A program made the position numbers and the translations under genes. Shown in pieces: positions 32,880 to 43,867 of a stretch of 64,000 nucleotides of DNA. The notes under the pieces are model-generated. The model was not told where the DNA came from. It did not search any database and saw only the letters and a program-made list of their open reading frames with translations. How positions within the stretch are numbered: position 1 is the first letter of the stretch; each line of letters begins with the position of its first letter. Origin of the DNA: Albula goreensis (lineage: Eukaryota; Chordata; Actinopteri; Albuliformes; Albulidae); assembly GCA_022829145.1 (NCBI GenBank), contig CM040743.1, positions 1,052,501 to 1,116,500 of the forward strand, read 5' to 3'.

Positions 32880-33345
32880 AGTGATGTACAGAATGTGTAT
32901 AGATGTGTATCAGGGTGTGTGTTACTATAGTATTACTGATGTACAGAGTGTGTATAGATGTGTATCAGGGTGTGTGTTACTGTCGTATTACTGATGTACA
33001 GAGTGTGTATAGATGTGTATCAGGGTGTGTGTTACTGTAGTATTACTGATGTACAGAGTGTGTATAGATGTGTATCAGGGTGTGTGTTACTATAGTATTA
33101 CTGATGTACAGAGTGTGTGTAGATGTGTATCAGGGTGTGTGTTACTGTCGTATTACTGATGTACAGAGTGTGTGTAGATGTGTATCAGGGTGTGTGTTAC
33201 TGCAGTATTACTGATGTACAGAGTGTGTATAGATGTGTATCAGGGTGTGTGTTACTATAGTATTACTGATGTACAGAGTGTGTATAGATGTGTTTCAGGG
33301 TGTGTGTTACTGTAGTATCACTGGTATACAGAGTGTGTATAGATC
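32880..33345 (-). repeat. 55-bp minisatellite, about 9 units
   Basis: Gene C copy of the array following the CTLD3 exon. Confidence 0.95.
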
Positions 33346-33378
33346 AGGTTTTATTTTTTGGTGTTGCTTTGGACTTAC

Positions 33379-33726
33379 CCTAACATTTGCTGCAGATGAA
33401 GTTGAACTTCTCAGTCTCGGGCAGACTGACCCACTGTTGCCCCCCTCCAGATTCTACTGCCCCTGTGTTCCCACACTCCATGGTTCCATTCCCTGGGGCC
33501 CAGTTCTGGTGGCAGACACCCTCCCCACTGACCCAGAACCAGAAGTGCAGGACACAGGAGTAGCGCAGGCCCAGCCACACGTGAGCTGTGGAGGCGCTCT
33601 GAGCCCTCCTCTTCACCCAGTGCTGGAGCTGCTCTGTGGACACGGAGACCAGGTCTCCATAGTGCTGTCTGCAGTAGCTCAGGGCCTCATCCCAGCTCTT
33701 ATTCTCACGCACCAGGACCAGATTAT
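33379..33726 (-). CDS. Gene C CTLD3 exon with built-in stop
   Basis: 348 nt. It encodes [29 protein letters not shown] and FICSKC, then TAG just before the donor GTAAGT. Reading back through the acceptor, an in-frame ATG at 33775 gives [16 protein letters not shown] joined to the domain, a 131-aa ORF that looks like signal peptide plus CTLD. Confidence 0.85.
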
Positions 33727-36700
33727 CTGCAGAGAGAGGAAGCAGACAGGCAAAAAACAAAATAAAAGGATACATTGCATCTATCTTATCAGCATTATTT
33801 AAGACTCTTGTGTCATTTTGATTTTCAGGTCCTTTTAGTTCTTTATGAAGCTCTCAATGGCTCAACACTTTCTCTCTGTACCAGCACAGGCCCTTAGCCT
33901 TCTCTCTGTACCAGCACAGGCCCTTAGCCTTCTCTCTGTACCAGCACAGGCCCTTAGCCTTCTCTCTGTACCAGCACAGGCTCTTAGCCTTCTCTCTGTA
34001 CCAGCACAGGCCCTTAGCCTTCTCTCTGTACCAGCACAGGCCCTTAGCCTTCTCTCTGTACCAGCACAGGCCCTTAGACTTCTCTCTGTACCAGCACAGG
34101 CCCTTAGCCTTCTCTCTGTACCAGCACAGGCCCTTAGCCTTCTCTCTGTACCAGCACAGGCCCTTAGCCTTCTCTCTGTACCAGCACAGGCCCTTAGCCT
34201 TCTCTCTGTACCAGCACAGGCTCTTCGCCTTCTCTCTGTACCAGCACAGGCTCTTAGCCTTCTCTCTGTACCAGCACAGGCCCTTAGCCTTCTCTCTGAC
34301 CCCACTGCCCAGATCTGCTCGAGGACCCAAAGGAAATACACATAAAGAGGTGGGAAACGACCTCCTGGTTTTATGCACCAAAAGTGTGGAACGCTTATCT
34401 CAAGAGTATGAGTGAGAAAGGCTCAGATGCTATTTTAAAAAGCAGTTTCCATACCACTTCACAGTTATTATTATTATTATTATTATTATTATAGAGTGTT
34501 TTTCCCCAGCTCCTGGGTTGTAATTGTTCCACTCATAAAGTCTGGAGCAGCAGGTGGCAGATGGACTCACCTCCATAGCAGATGAAATTCTGTTTCTCAT
34601 CACAGCGTCTGTCATTCCATTTCCCTGAGTGTCCAAACCGCACTTCAGCACAGCCCTCATTCCCTCCTGCATTGTTGGGTTCTTCTGATCTCCAGTTGTG
34701 GTATGAGGAGTTGCTCTGGTCTGACCACTTCCAGGACTCTCTGAACAGGCCGATCCACACCCACCCTCCTGTTCCTCCTGCAGTCTGCTTATCTGCTGGT
34801 TCTCAGCCTGGTTCCTCACACTGGCCAGGTCTGTGTGATGCTCTCTGCAGTAGCTCTGAGCCTCTCTCCAAGTCATCTTCTCTTCAATCAGGATGTATCT
34901 CTGAGCAGGGTCTCCTGCAAACACAAAGCAGCTTTTGTTTTTTTCTGCCTGTTTGTGACCAAATGAGCAGCATCCCTTCAGATTTCAGAAAATACCTTGT
35001 TTTGCCAGAAATGTTTTTTTGCCATTTCACATGTGAAAAGGTTCCCTGAATTAAACATGAGATCACATGACCTCACATGTGCTCTTGTTTCCCTGTGTGA
35101 AAACTTCACCTCTCAGACACTGAATTTCACATGTGATTTCTGGGAAGCAGCAATATTGAAGACATAATCAAGTTAGAGTTACTCTCTCTGAATCAGACTC
35201 CACTGCTGTGTGTGTAATGAGATAAAGGAGTTACTCTCTCTGAATCAGACTCCACTGCTGTGTGTGTAATGAGATAAAGGTTACTCTCTCTGAATCAGAC
35301 TCCACTGCTGTGTGTGTAATGAGATAAAGGAGTTACTCTCTCTGAATCAGACTCCACTGCTGTGTGTGTAATGAGATAAAGGAGTTACTCTCTCTGAATC
35401 AGACTCCACTGCTGTGTGTGTAATGAGATAAAGGAGTTACTCTCTCTGAATCAGACTCCACTGCTGTGTGTAATGAGATAAAGGAGTTACTCTCTCTGAA
35501 TCAGACTCCACTGCTGTGTGTGTGATGAGATAAAGGAGTTACTCTCTCTGAATCAGACTCCACTGCTGTGTGTGTAATGAGATAAAGGAGTTACTCTCTC
35601 TGAATCAGACTCCACTGCTGTGTGTGTAATGAGATAAAGGAGTTACTCTCTCTGAATCAGACTCCACTGCTGTGTGTGTAATGAGATAAAGGAGTTACTC
35701 TCTCTGAATCAGACTCCACTGCTGTGTGTGTAATGAGATAAAGGAGTTACTCTCTCTGAATCAGACTTCACTGCTGTGTGTGTAATGAGATAAAGGAGTT
35801 ACTCTCTCTGAATCAGACTCCACTGCTGTGTGTGTAATGAGATAAAGGAGTTACTCTCTCTGAATCAGACTCCACTGCTGTGTGTGTAATGAGATAAAGG
35901 AGTTACTCTCTCTGAATCAGACTCCACTGCTGTGTGTGTAATGAGATAAAGGAGTTACTCTCTCTGAATCAGACTCCACTGCTGTGTGTGTAATGAGATA
36001 AAGGAGTTACTCTCTCTGAATCAGACTCCACTGCTGTGTGTGTAATGAGATAAAGGAGTTACTCTCTCTGAATCAGACTCCACTGCTGTGTGTATAATGA
36101 GATAAAGGAGTTACTCTCTCTGAATCAGACTCCACTGCTGTGTGTGTAATGAGATAAAGGAGTTACTCTCTCTGAATCAGACTCCACTGCTGTGTGTGTA
36201 ATGAGATAAAGGAGTTACTCTCTCTGAATCAGACTCCACTGCTGTGTTTGTAATGAGATAAAGGAGTTACTCTCTCTGAATCAGACTCCACTGCTGTGTG
36301 TGTAATGAGATATAAACAGACAGGAGTTCTCACCATCGTAGCAGATGAAGGGTCCTTTTCTGTCACAGGAAGCATCATCCCATTTCCCATTAGTTCTCAT
36401 TGCTACACAGTGCTCTATGCTTTTTTTATTGTCTGGTTGCCCACTGGCCCAGTTCCTAAACTCAGTCTGTCCCTCACTGTAGAAATCTCTGTCTGCCAGA
36501 GACCACTGCCAGCTATCCCTGTCATCATACAGTCCTATCCAGGCTTTTCCATTATAAACGCTGCCTACAACTCCCATCAGCGCCTCCATTTCCTCCTGGT
36601 TGTCTATGGTTGCCAGGTCAGCGTAGTTCTCTCTGCAGTAACTCTGTGCTTCAGTCCAGCTCTTCTGTATGTTCAGAAAGTGGTACTGATGAGAGAGGCA

Positions 36701-36757
36701 GGAGTAGAGTGTGCAGAGCCCTGTGAAACACACACACACACACACACACACAACACA

Positions 36758-36853
<96 letters not shown>

Positions 36854-37047
36854 ACTCCATCAGAGACCCTTATTCCCATCAGAACAAGGTTGCATCATGA
36901 TTATGCCATTGATGAACATTCAGGTGTGACACAGAGCAGCACTGATCTGAAATCAGTATGATTATGATGTCACTGATGAACATTCAGGTGCAACACAGTG
37001 CAGCACTGACCTGAGATCAGCAGGAGAACAAACACACTCTGCCTCAT
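33380..37047 (-). CDS. Gene C: three-CTLD lectin gene with one frameshift
   Basis: Exons: 37011-37047 coding (leader, exon from 37064), 36334-36720 (CTLD1), 34571-34914 (CTLD2), 33379-33726 (CTLD3). The leader [12 protein letters not shown] is a strong signal peptide. CTLD1 has WIGL, QPD and WDD. CTLD2 has EPN and WND but is 344 nt, one base short at CAGATAAGCAG compared with gene A. This shifts frame, and a stop follows early in CTLD3. CTLD3 ends with TGT TAG at 33380-33382, so an intact form would be about 371 aa without the Lys/Glu tail. The defect may be real or an assembly error. Gene D is a tandem duplicate. Confidence 0.65.
33872..34300. repeat. 30-bp minisatellite, about 14 units
   Basis: Core CTCTCTGTACCAGCACAGGC. 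It is open in several frames because 30 is divisible by three. It lies in the CTLD2-CTLD3 intron of gene C; a short (ATT)n tract follows at 34466-34492. Confidence 0.97.
34571..34914 (-). CDS. Gene C CTLD2 exon, frameshifted
   Basis: 344 nt. The first part reads [16 protein letters not shown] and [15 protein letters not shown]. After the missing base the domain continues in another frame with [21 protein letters not shown] and NFICYGG. Confidence 0.8.
35178..36310 (-). repeat. 52-bp minisatellite, about 22 units
   Basis: Core TGAATCAGACTCCACTGCTG, directly after the gene C CTLD1 donor. Units are nearly uniform. Confidence 0.98.
36334..36720 (-). CDS. Gene C CTLD1 exon
   Basis: 387 nt, phase 1 at both ends. 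It encodes [22 protein letters not shown], a QPD motif, KWDDASC and PFICYDG. Confidence 0.9.
36728..36850. repeat. (CA)n tract beside the CTLD1 acceptor
   Basis: About 120 bp, (TG)n on the sense strand, ending within 8 nt of the acceptor. It is the longest of the four such tracts. Confidence 0.98.
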
Positions 37048-37064
37048 GACTGCTGATTATCAAC
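37011..37064 (-). CDS. Gene C leader exon
   Basis: The acceptor TTTCTGCAG precedes GTTGATAATCAGCAGTCATG. ATG is at 37047. It encodes [12 protein letters not shown] with donor GTCAGT. The gene D leader is identical apart from Lys2. Confidence 0.88.
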
Positions 37065-37740
37065 CTGCAGAAACACACAATTTTTTTCTCAATAACACAC
37101 AAATTGTGAAAAACACAAACCTAAGTACTATAAGTGAAATAAAACGGAGATACAGATTATCATTGTACAATTACTTGTATGGACCCTACTGACACAAAGC
37201 AACACAGAGACCCAAACTGGAGTTTATTGCTGCTTTTCCCTGGCAGTTTTTTGGCCTGTAGTGAGTTTTTCTGCCTGTAGTGAACGTGTTTGTGCTGGTG
37301 AGGGAGGGGTGGAGTTACTGGGAATCACTTCAGCTTTTACCTTTTTCACCTGGAACAGAGTCATTTACTTTGAACATACCAGAAATACCCTTTAGAAACA
37401 ACACAGGGATTTCTCCACAGTGTTGAGCATGCAGTCATAGACCCCTCTCACATGTGTGCACTCCATGGTGTACTGTAGTGTATTATGTTATTACAGAAAT
37501 CATGAGCCACACAAAGTTACCGAGTCACCAGATGTCACTGTGGTACAGGCTGTGCATTTAATGCCTCAGTCCAATTACACCATCCCCTTACAAGTGTGAA
37601 TTTCATGATGTGAGCCAGCAAAAGGTGTTTTATCTGTGTGCGCATTAAAAATAACTATGAGGTCATCACACCAGTGAGAGAAGCACACCTGCATGTGTCA
37701 TACACACAGTTAGATCACAAAGAAAGTCTGGTTAAAGCTG

Positions 37741-37770
37741 CCATATTTAAATCATATGCAAATGAGGCTC
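37741..37770 (-). promoter_or_regulatory. Octamer plus TATA-like element upstream of gene C
   Basis: On minus, the octamer ATTTGCAT (37756-37763) is followed at once by ATGATTTAAATATG. The element is conserved upstream of gene D and resembles the octamer/TATA arrangement known from immunoglobulin light-chain promoters. Flanks (CACCAGTGAGAGA, CCTGCATGTGTC, GGCTCC, CCATGG) are conserved too. Confidence 0.45.
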
Positions 37771-38454
37771 CTGGATTGGAACTCACAGCAGCACCATGGC
37801 AACAGATTCAGGGGAGTGGCTTGGATAGCAGTGAGTTTTTTTTTCAGCACATCCAAAATCAGTCAGAATCAGGAGATTTAATCAGCTTTTCACTGCTGCA
37901 TGATCAGCCAGCACTAATGCAGGGGCTGAGAAGCACTTTAATATCAGTGAAAAAAATATCATTCAAACTCATTCAAGCTTCAGCCGTATTTTACCACACT
38001 ATTCAAAAACCATACAAAACACAGCCAAACATGTCCAGGGGTTTCTAAGTGTACCAAATTTAAAATACATCTTTAATTGCCTAGGCTTACAAAAATTAAA
38101 GTTAGCTTTACTGACAGCATATCTGCATAACCCAAGATAACCTGCAGTGCATTTACTCAGCAGTGCTCTTTTTCTCTGTGAATTTTGCATGAGTGAAAAT
38201 GCTGAATATTTCCTGCCAAATCCAATAAAATGGATTGTGTAAAATGCTCATGTTTCTCAGTCATATCCAGCTTTGACAAAGATACATAAGAACCTCCTGC
38301 TGACAGCGTTAGCTTTAAATGCTGTATGTGTTAATGTATATTATGTGTGGTAACAGGGCTGTGTGTTTATGCTTGAGTTTGCTGCTGATAGTCTGGCTAA
38401 TCACTATTCTAAATACAAGAAGAAACACATTTCCTGCTTTCCCTCAGATTATAA
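37771..38454. other. Upstream flank of gene C; no gene seen
   Basis: Unique sequence with no array or domain. Confidence 0.4.
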
Positions 38455-38810
38455 TGGAGGTACTGAGGTTTCCCTTTTGAGAACAATGTGTTAGCATGTT
38501 GGCTAACTAAAGAAACATTATAACCCAGTCATGTTGCTAACTACTGTACTATACCATACTGAGTTTTCCCTATTGAGAACAATGTGGCTAACTCATGAAA
38601 CATTGTTACCCAGTCATGTTGCTAACTACTGTACTGTACCATACTGAGTTTTCCCTATTGAGAACAATGTGGCTAACTCATGAAACATTGTTACCCAGTC
38701 ATGTTGCTAACTACTGTACTGTACCATACCGAGTTTTCCCTATTGAGAACAATGTGGCTAACTCGTTAAACATTGTTACCCAGTCGTTTTGCTAACTACT
38801 GTGCTGTACT
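38455..38810. repeat. About 85-bp tandem repeat, 4 units
   Basis: Units share CAGTCATGTTGCTAACTACT and TTTTCCCTATTGAGAACAAT at about 85-bp spacing. Confidence 0.85.
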
Positions 38811-41180
38811 GTACTTGAATGTGCAGCTGAGCTGACTAAGATTTTTTTGGATTTATCAAAACCTTTTTCACTCTTTTTCAGTTCTAGTCATTTTTCAGTA
38901 AAAGCATTCAAAGCACTATTCAAGCCAATTATTCAAAACAATAAAACAGTCATAATTATTAACTCCAACAAAAACATTGCAAAAATAAATATGACTGACC
39001 TCTTGATGTTTCTGGGTGGATTGAATTATTTCAGTTCAGCGTGTTTGTCTCTGTGTCTCTCTCCGTGTCTCAGCTCTTCTGTCTCTGATAGCATTCCTAT
39101 GGGGCACATATACTCTCACTGTTCGCCTGTATTTGACTGTAAAATTATATTCCTGTAACTAAGACGAAATGTATGTTTATTTATGCTTCATGTACATACT
39201 GTAAACATTGACCTGCTGGTGCCTGCTGTCACATAGAAATATGTAAAGCTATGAGCACTGTCCAGCAGAGAGGCAGACGGAGGACTGTAGATGTCCAAAC
39301 TCAGAATTCACCCAGCAGGAGACAGAGTCACGGTGAAGCAGAACTTTATGAATTGTTTATTAAAGTAAACACACAGTTCACAGAAAGCTTATCCTTCATT
39401 GATGTCCCCACATTTCTGGCACCCCTGTTTTCAGAGCAGCGCACCCTCCCTTTGCAAGCATAACACTACAGAGTCATCTTCTGTTGTGTTTCATGAGATT
39501 GGTGAACATATTAAAGGGAACCTGGGCCATTCCTCCACACAGAATCAACAACCATCCTTCAGTTCTTTCTGCCTGATCCCTCACTTTCACTTCATTTCAT
39601 TCCTGTTTACAGAATCCTGTTAAAATACATATTTGTTTACCCATAAATGTATTTTGTGTGTATTTATTTTTCACATCTTTGTTTATATCCTGTTTACTAT
39701 GATTTAAGGGATTTGAGTGACAGATGTTTTATGAAAGGTGTCTCTAATACTAACAACAGAAAATCTGCAGGACAGAAGTCAAACACTCTTTCTGTGTTTC
39801 TCTCTCTCTCTCTCTCCCCTTTGCTCTCCTGTAAACACAGATATGCAAAACAGAGTCGTCACTAACGTTCCAGGAAGCATGGAACAGAGGACTGACACAA
39901 ACACTCATTCATTCTCCTGGCACACACAGCCTCCCTGTTCCTGAAACACGGGCATAAACACACCTTGAGTGTTTCATTTGTGAAAGAGTACCAATTGCCA
40001 ACTTTCCCTGGAGTTGTGTATATCAGGAAATGAAACAATGAAAGCAGCAGCCTGGTGAATCTCATTGGCTTTCTGGATGCTATCTCCCCTTTTCAGTGAC
40101 CTGCTTTCTTTGGCTGTTTTACTCATTTTGGGGCAGAGTGCAGGTGTAGAGAGCTAGATGAATAAACTGCTCTTAAAACGTCCTGCTGTCAGAGCTGTGC
40201 AGTATTTCTCACAGAAAATGTATCAAATAAAACTCATATTTACTAAGTTATGTGTGTTTTTCACCCTGTCAGTAGAAAGGCCCACCTGGAAGCACAGAGA
40301 CTGAAAGAGACATCTGTACTGGCTGTGATATATGTGTCCAATGATAGCAGTACACTGTAAACACCTGGGTGTCTATTCATTAATGAGGGTATAACTGCAT
40401 CACACTCTTTCTGTCGCTGTGATAATGTACTTGCCCTGCTGGCATTAGTGTGGTAAAAATTGTCAATAAATCCCCGTGTTTGTAAGATAAATTTAAGTAC
40501 TGTGAGCACCAAGAGTTGTCAGAACGAGCATTATGTGCCATAAATGCAGTGCGTATGTTAGCAAGGCACATGCTACAACATGAGAACACATGAAATGCAA
40601 CCACCACTGACTGACAGATTATGAACATTTTCATGTTTTTGTTATTGTTAGTAACACTGTTATTGTTATGTGTTCAGACATTAATTTTGTAAAATGGTAA
40701 AGTTTCCATGTGTAGTTTTGGGCCTATGTCCATTTTTTTAATAATAAAATCTTACCTGTCAGTTTGACCGGAAACACAACAGATGTTATTTTGTGCCAAT
40801 ATTTAAAGATTTGAAATGGTTTCAAAACAAATGTCCTTGTCAAACTTTGACACAAAGTAGTCTGTGATAAATAGCACAATATGTTTCATCTGAGTATTTG
40901 TTATTGTCAAAATAATCCATACATTATGCTTTTTTTACTCATAAACAAGTTATAACTGAGTATGAGCTCACGTCAATGAGGTCTGCAGGCCATAGATAGC
41001 AAATAGAAGTTCAAAACTTGCAATGTTTACAAGAACTTAAGTTGATAAAAGGATCTAACACAGCACTGGGTGATGATATATGTATTATTATGATTGGTTT
41101 ATAATCAGCTATAACGGGGCGGTTATTCTGAGCCGGGAACACAGAATTAATTAACATGAAACAAACACAACAGGAGGGTT
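38811..41180. other. Intergenic block duplicated upstream of gene D; no gene seen
   Basis: 39000-39140 resembles 49690-49810 (TTGAATKA-CTTCAG block, CTTCTGTCTCTGA, ACATATACTCT). 39835-39930 resembles 51925-52015 (ATGCAAAACAGAGTC, CATTCAyTCTCC). No coding gene was recognised. Confidence 0.45.
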
Positions 41181-41194
41181 AATGCATCAAAACC

Positions 41195-42043
41195 TTTATT
41201 TAATCCAATGGATTCAGCTGTCGACTGTGCAGCAATGGCATGAGACAGACTGTACGTTAACATGAATTAAAATTAAAGAAATGTATTCAATATAAATAAA
41301 CTGTCCAGATCATAACACAGCCATATCGGTGTATATATAACTATTACATAACAGTGAAGCATTTCAGCCATAAGGAAAGATAACGACTACAAATGAGTAC
41401 AAATCAATTAGAGGTTACACAGGAGCACACGATTAGACAATTATAATAACTCTAGGGAAAACTATGACTCTTCATTATTGTTTACTTAGATATAGAAAAA
41501 ATGAAAAATCAATAAGTTTTATTTGAAAATAGGATAAAATGCTTTTTAAGGGTGTAACTGTTTTAGCACACTGCCTTCACCAGGGAAACTAACAAGAAAA
41601 CCTCACCACAAACGAGCAAGCCAATTACAGAATCTCAAACAACCAAAAACACTAAAACCCCCAGAATTCATATGTAGAAGTCAGATATATTTTAAAAAGT
41701 GTTACTGTTTTAGCACACTGCTTTCACCAGTGATATAGTGTTATGTAGTGATGGCAGCTCTTTATACCCTCAACATCACCACAGGTGAACAACCAAACCA
41801 AAAACATGACAGGATTCAAAGATTTAATAATATCTATGCTTAAAAATTAGTTTAATTTATTCAGATTTAACATGTATATTATTATTAAAATGCATAGACA
41901 GAGTTCAGCTATTTGTGGAGTAAAATAAGATGAGAGTTTCTACAGGTGAGACTCAAATTTCAGTAAAGATGACAGATCTTGTTCTGAGCCCAGAGGTCCA
42001 GTGGATCCAGGAGGGAAGCTGCAGATTTACTGGGATCAGACTC
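41195..42043 (-). other. Gene D candidate terminal exon/UTR
   Basis: The acceptor CTGTTTTCTCTCCAG on minus gives an exon starting at 42043. Joined in phase 1 to CTLD3 it gives Gly-Val then TGA. An AATAAA on minus lies at 41195-41200. A degenerate remnant of the 55-bp array lies at about 42090-42160 and 42460-42590. Confidence 0.45.
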
Positions 42044-42618
42044 CTGGAGAGAAAACAGACAGTGTGTGTGTTTGTGTTAGTCCTACAGGCATTGTTACAA
42101 ATGGTGTACAGAGTGTGTATAGATGTGTTTCAGGGTGTGTGTTACTATAGTATTACAAATGTACAGTTTCATGTCTACATGTGTCGAATATAGATGTGTT
42201 TTTTTAGGTGTGTGTATGCTTCGTTAGTTTTAAATATGATGTTCATCTCAGAGTTTGTGTAGGGAAAACCTAGATGTGTGTCATCAAAATGGCAGTGTGT
42301 GTTAAACATAAAGATAAACTTTTTTTTTTACTGATTCTGCCTTATATGTCAGAGTGTTTCAAGTAAATAGATGTGCTCACTCCATCCAACAGGGAATTTC
42401 CAAGTGTACTGAACTTCGTATTGGTCACTTTGATGTCACAGAGTGTTGATGTATTTTCAGATGTGTATCAGGGTCTGTGTGTGTGACTATAGTATTACTG
42501 ATGTACAGAGTGTGTATGTGTAGATGTGGCTCTTTGCAGGGTAAAAAATGTTCTTAGTCTTACTGATGTACAGAGTGTATATAGATCAGGTTTTTTTTTG
42601 GTGTTGCCTCAGACTCAC

Positions 42619-42961
42619 CCCCCCTGCTGCAGATGAAGTTGAGCTTCTCAGTCTCGTGCAGACTGACCCACTGTTGCCCCCTCCAGATTCTACTGCCCCT
42701 GTGTTCCCACACTCCCCGTTCTCATTTCTTGGGGCCCAGTTCTGGTGGCAGACACCTCCCCACTGACCCAGAACCAGAAGTGCAGGGCACAGGAGTAGCG
42801 CAGGCCCAGCCACACGTGAGCTGTGGAGGCGTTCTGAGCCATAATCTCCACCCAGTGCTGGAGCTGCTCTGTGGACACGGAGACCAGGTCTCCATTGTGC
42901 TGTCTGCAGTAGCTCAGGGCCTCATCCCAGCTCTTATTCTCACGCACCAGGACCAGATTAT
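42619..42961 (-). pseudogene. Gene D CTLD3 exon, two or more indels
   Basis: It opens with [19 protein letters not shown] and WLGL, then loses frame at GEV. The lost-frame part is readable in another frame as VCHQNWAP and [11 protein letters not shown]. Confidence 0.75.
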
Positions 42962-43165
42962 CTGCAGAGAGAGGGAAAAAATATATATATAAAAATGAAA
43001 GTCACAGAATAGCACACCTTTACTCTGGATATATTTACTTTAGCTTGTATTGTCCACGGCTTGTTACTTTAAAAAAATCCTTCAGTGTCCCAGTGCTTAC
43101 TCCATCCCAGAATCTGTTGCCAGGAGCAACCAGTGGCTAACTGACCTCATGACTGAGGGACTCAC

Positions 43166-43511
43166 CATCATAGCAGATGAAAGGGTGGCTGTTACTACAG
43201 TTTTGATCTCCCCATCTTCCATCATGTTTAACCCACATTACAACGCAGTTCTCTTCTCCTTTCTATTGTTGGGTTGTCCTGATCTCCAGTAGCGGTATGA
43301 GGAGTTGCTCTGGTCTGACCACTTCCAGGACTCTCTGAACAGGCCGATCCACAGCCATGCTGTTTGTTCTGCATCCCTGTCTGCTTTATCTCCTGGTTCT
43401 CAGTCTGGTTCCTCACACTGGCCAGGTCTGTGTGATGCTCTCTGCAGTAGCTCTGAGCCTCTCTCCAAGTCATCTGCTTTTTAATCAGGATGTATCTCTG
43501 AGCAGAGTCTT
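43166..43511 (-). pseudogene. Gene D CTLD2 exon, two frameshifts
   Basis: It opens with QRYILIKKQMTW and [17 protein letters not shown]. The WLWIGLF, QPNN and RWGDQNC parts are in other frames. Acceptor TTTCCAG and donor GTGAGT are kept. Confidence 0.75.
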
Positions 43512-43867
43512 CTGGAAACACACAGCATCCTTTGGTTATTTATGCCTGTTTGTGACCAAATGAGCAGCATCCCTTCAGAATTCAGAAAATACTTTGTTTT
43601 GCAAAAATTTGTTTTTGTCATTTCACATGTCAAAAGGTGCCCTGACTTTAACACATGAGATCACATGACCTCACATGTACTCTTGTTTCCCTGTGTGAAA
43701 ACTTCACCTCATCAGACACTGAATTTCATATGTGATTTCTGGGAAGCAGCAATATTGAGTATATATAATCAATATAATTTGATTAAGGATTTAATCTAGT
43801 TTGTTTGCTTTAAATTGACATCAAAGCAGAAGGACTGCTTCTCTTGCCCTATCCTGATCCCACTCCT

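Noticed and set aside
35178-36310. CRISPR-like regular repeats
   Set aside because: There are no unique spacers between repeats and the genome is eukaryotic. These are head-to-tail minisatellites.
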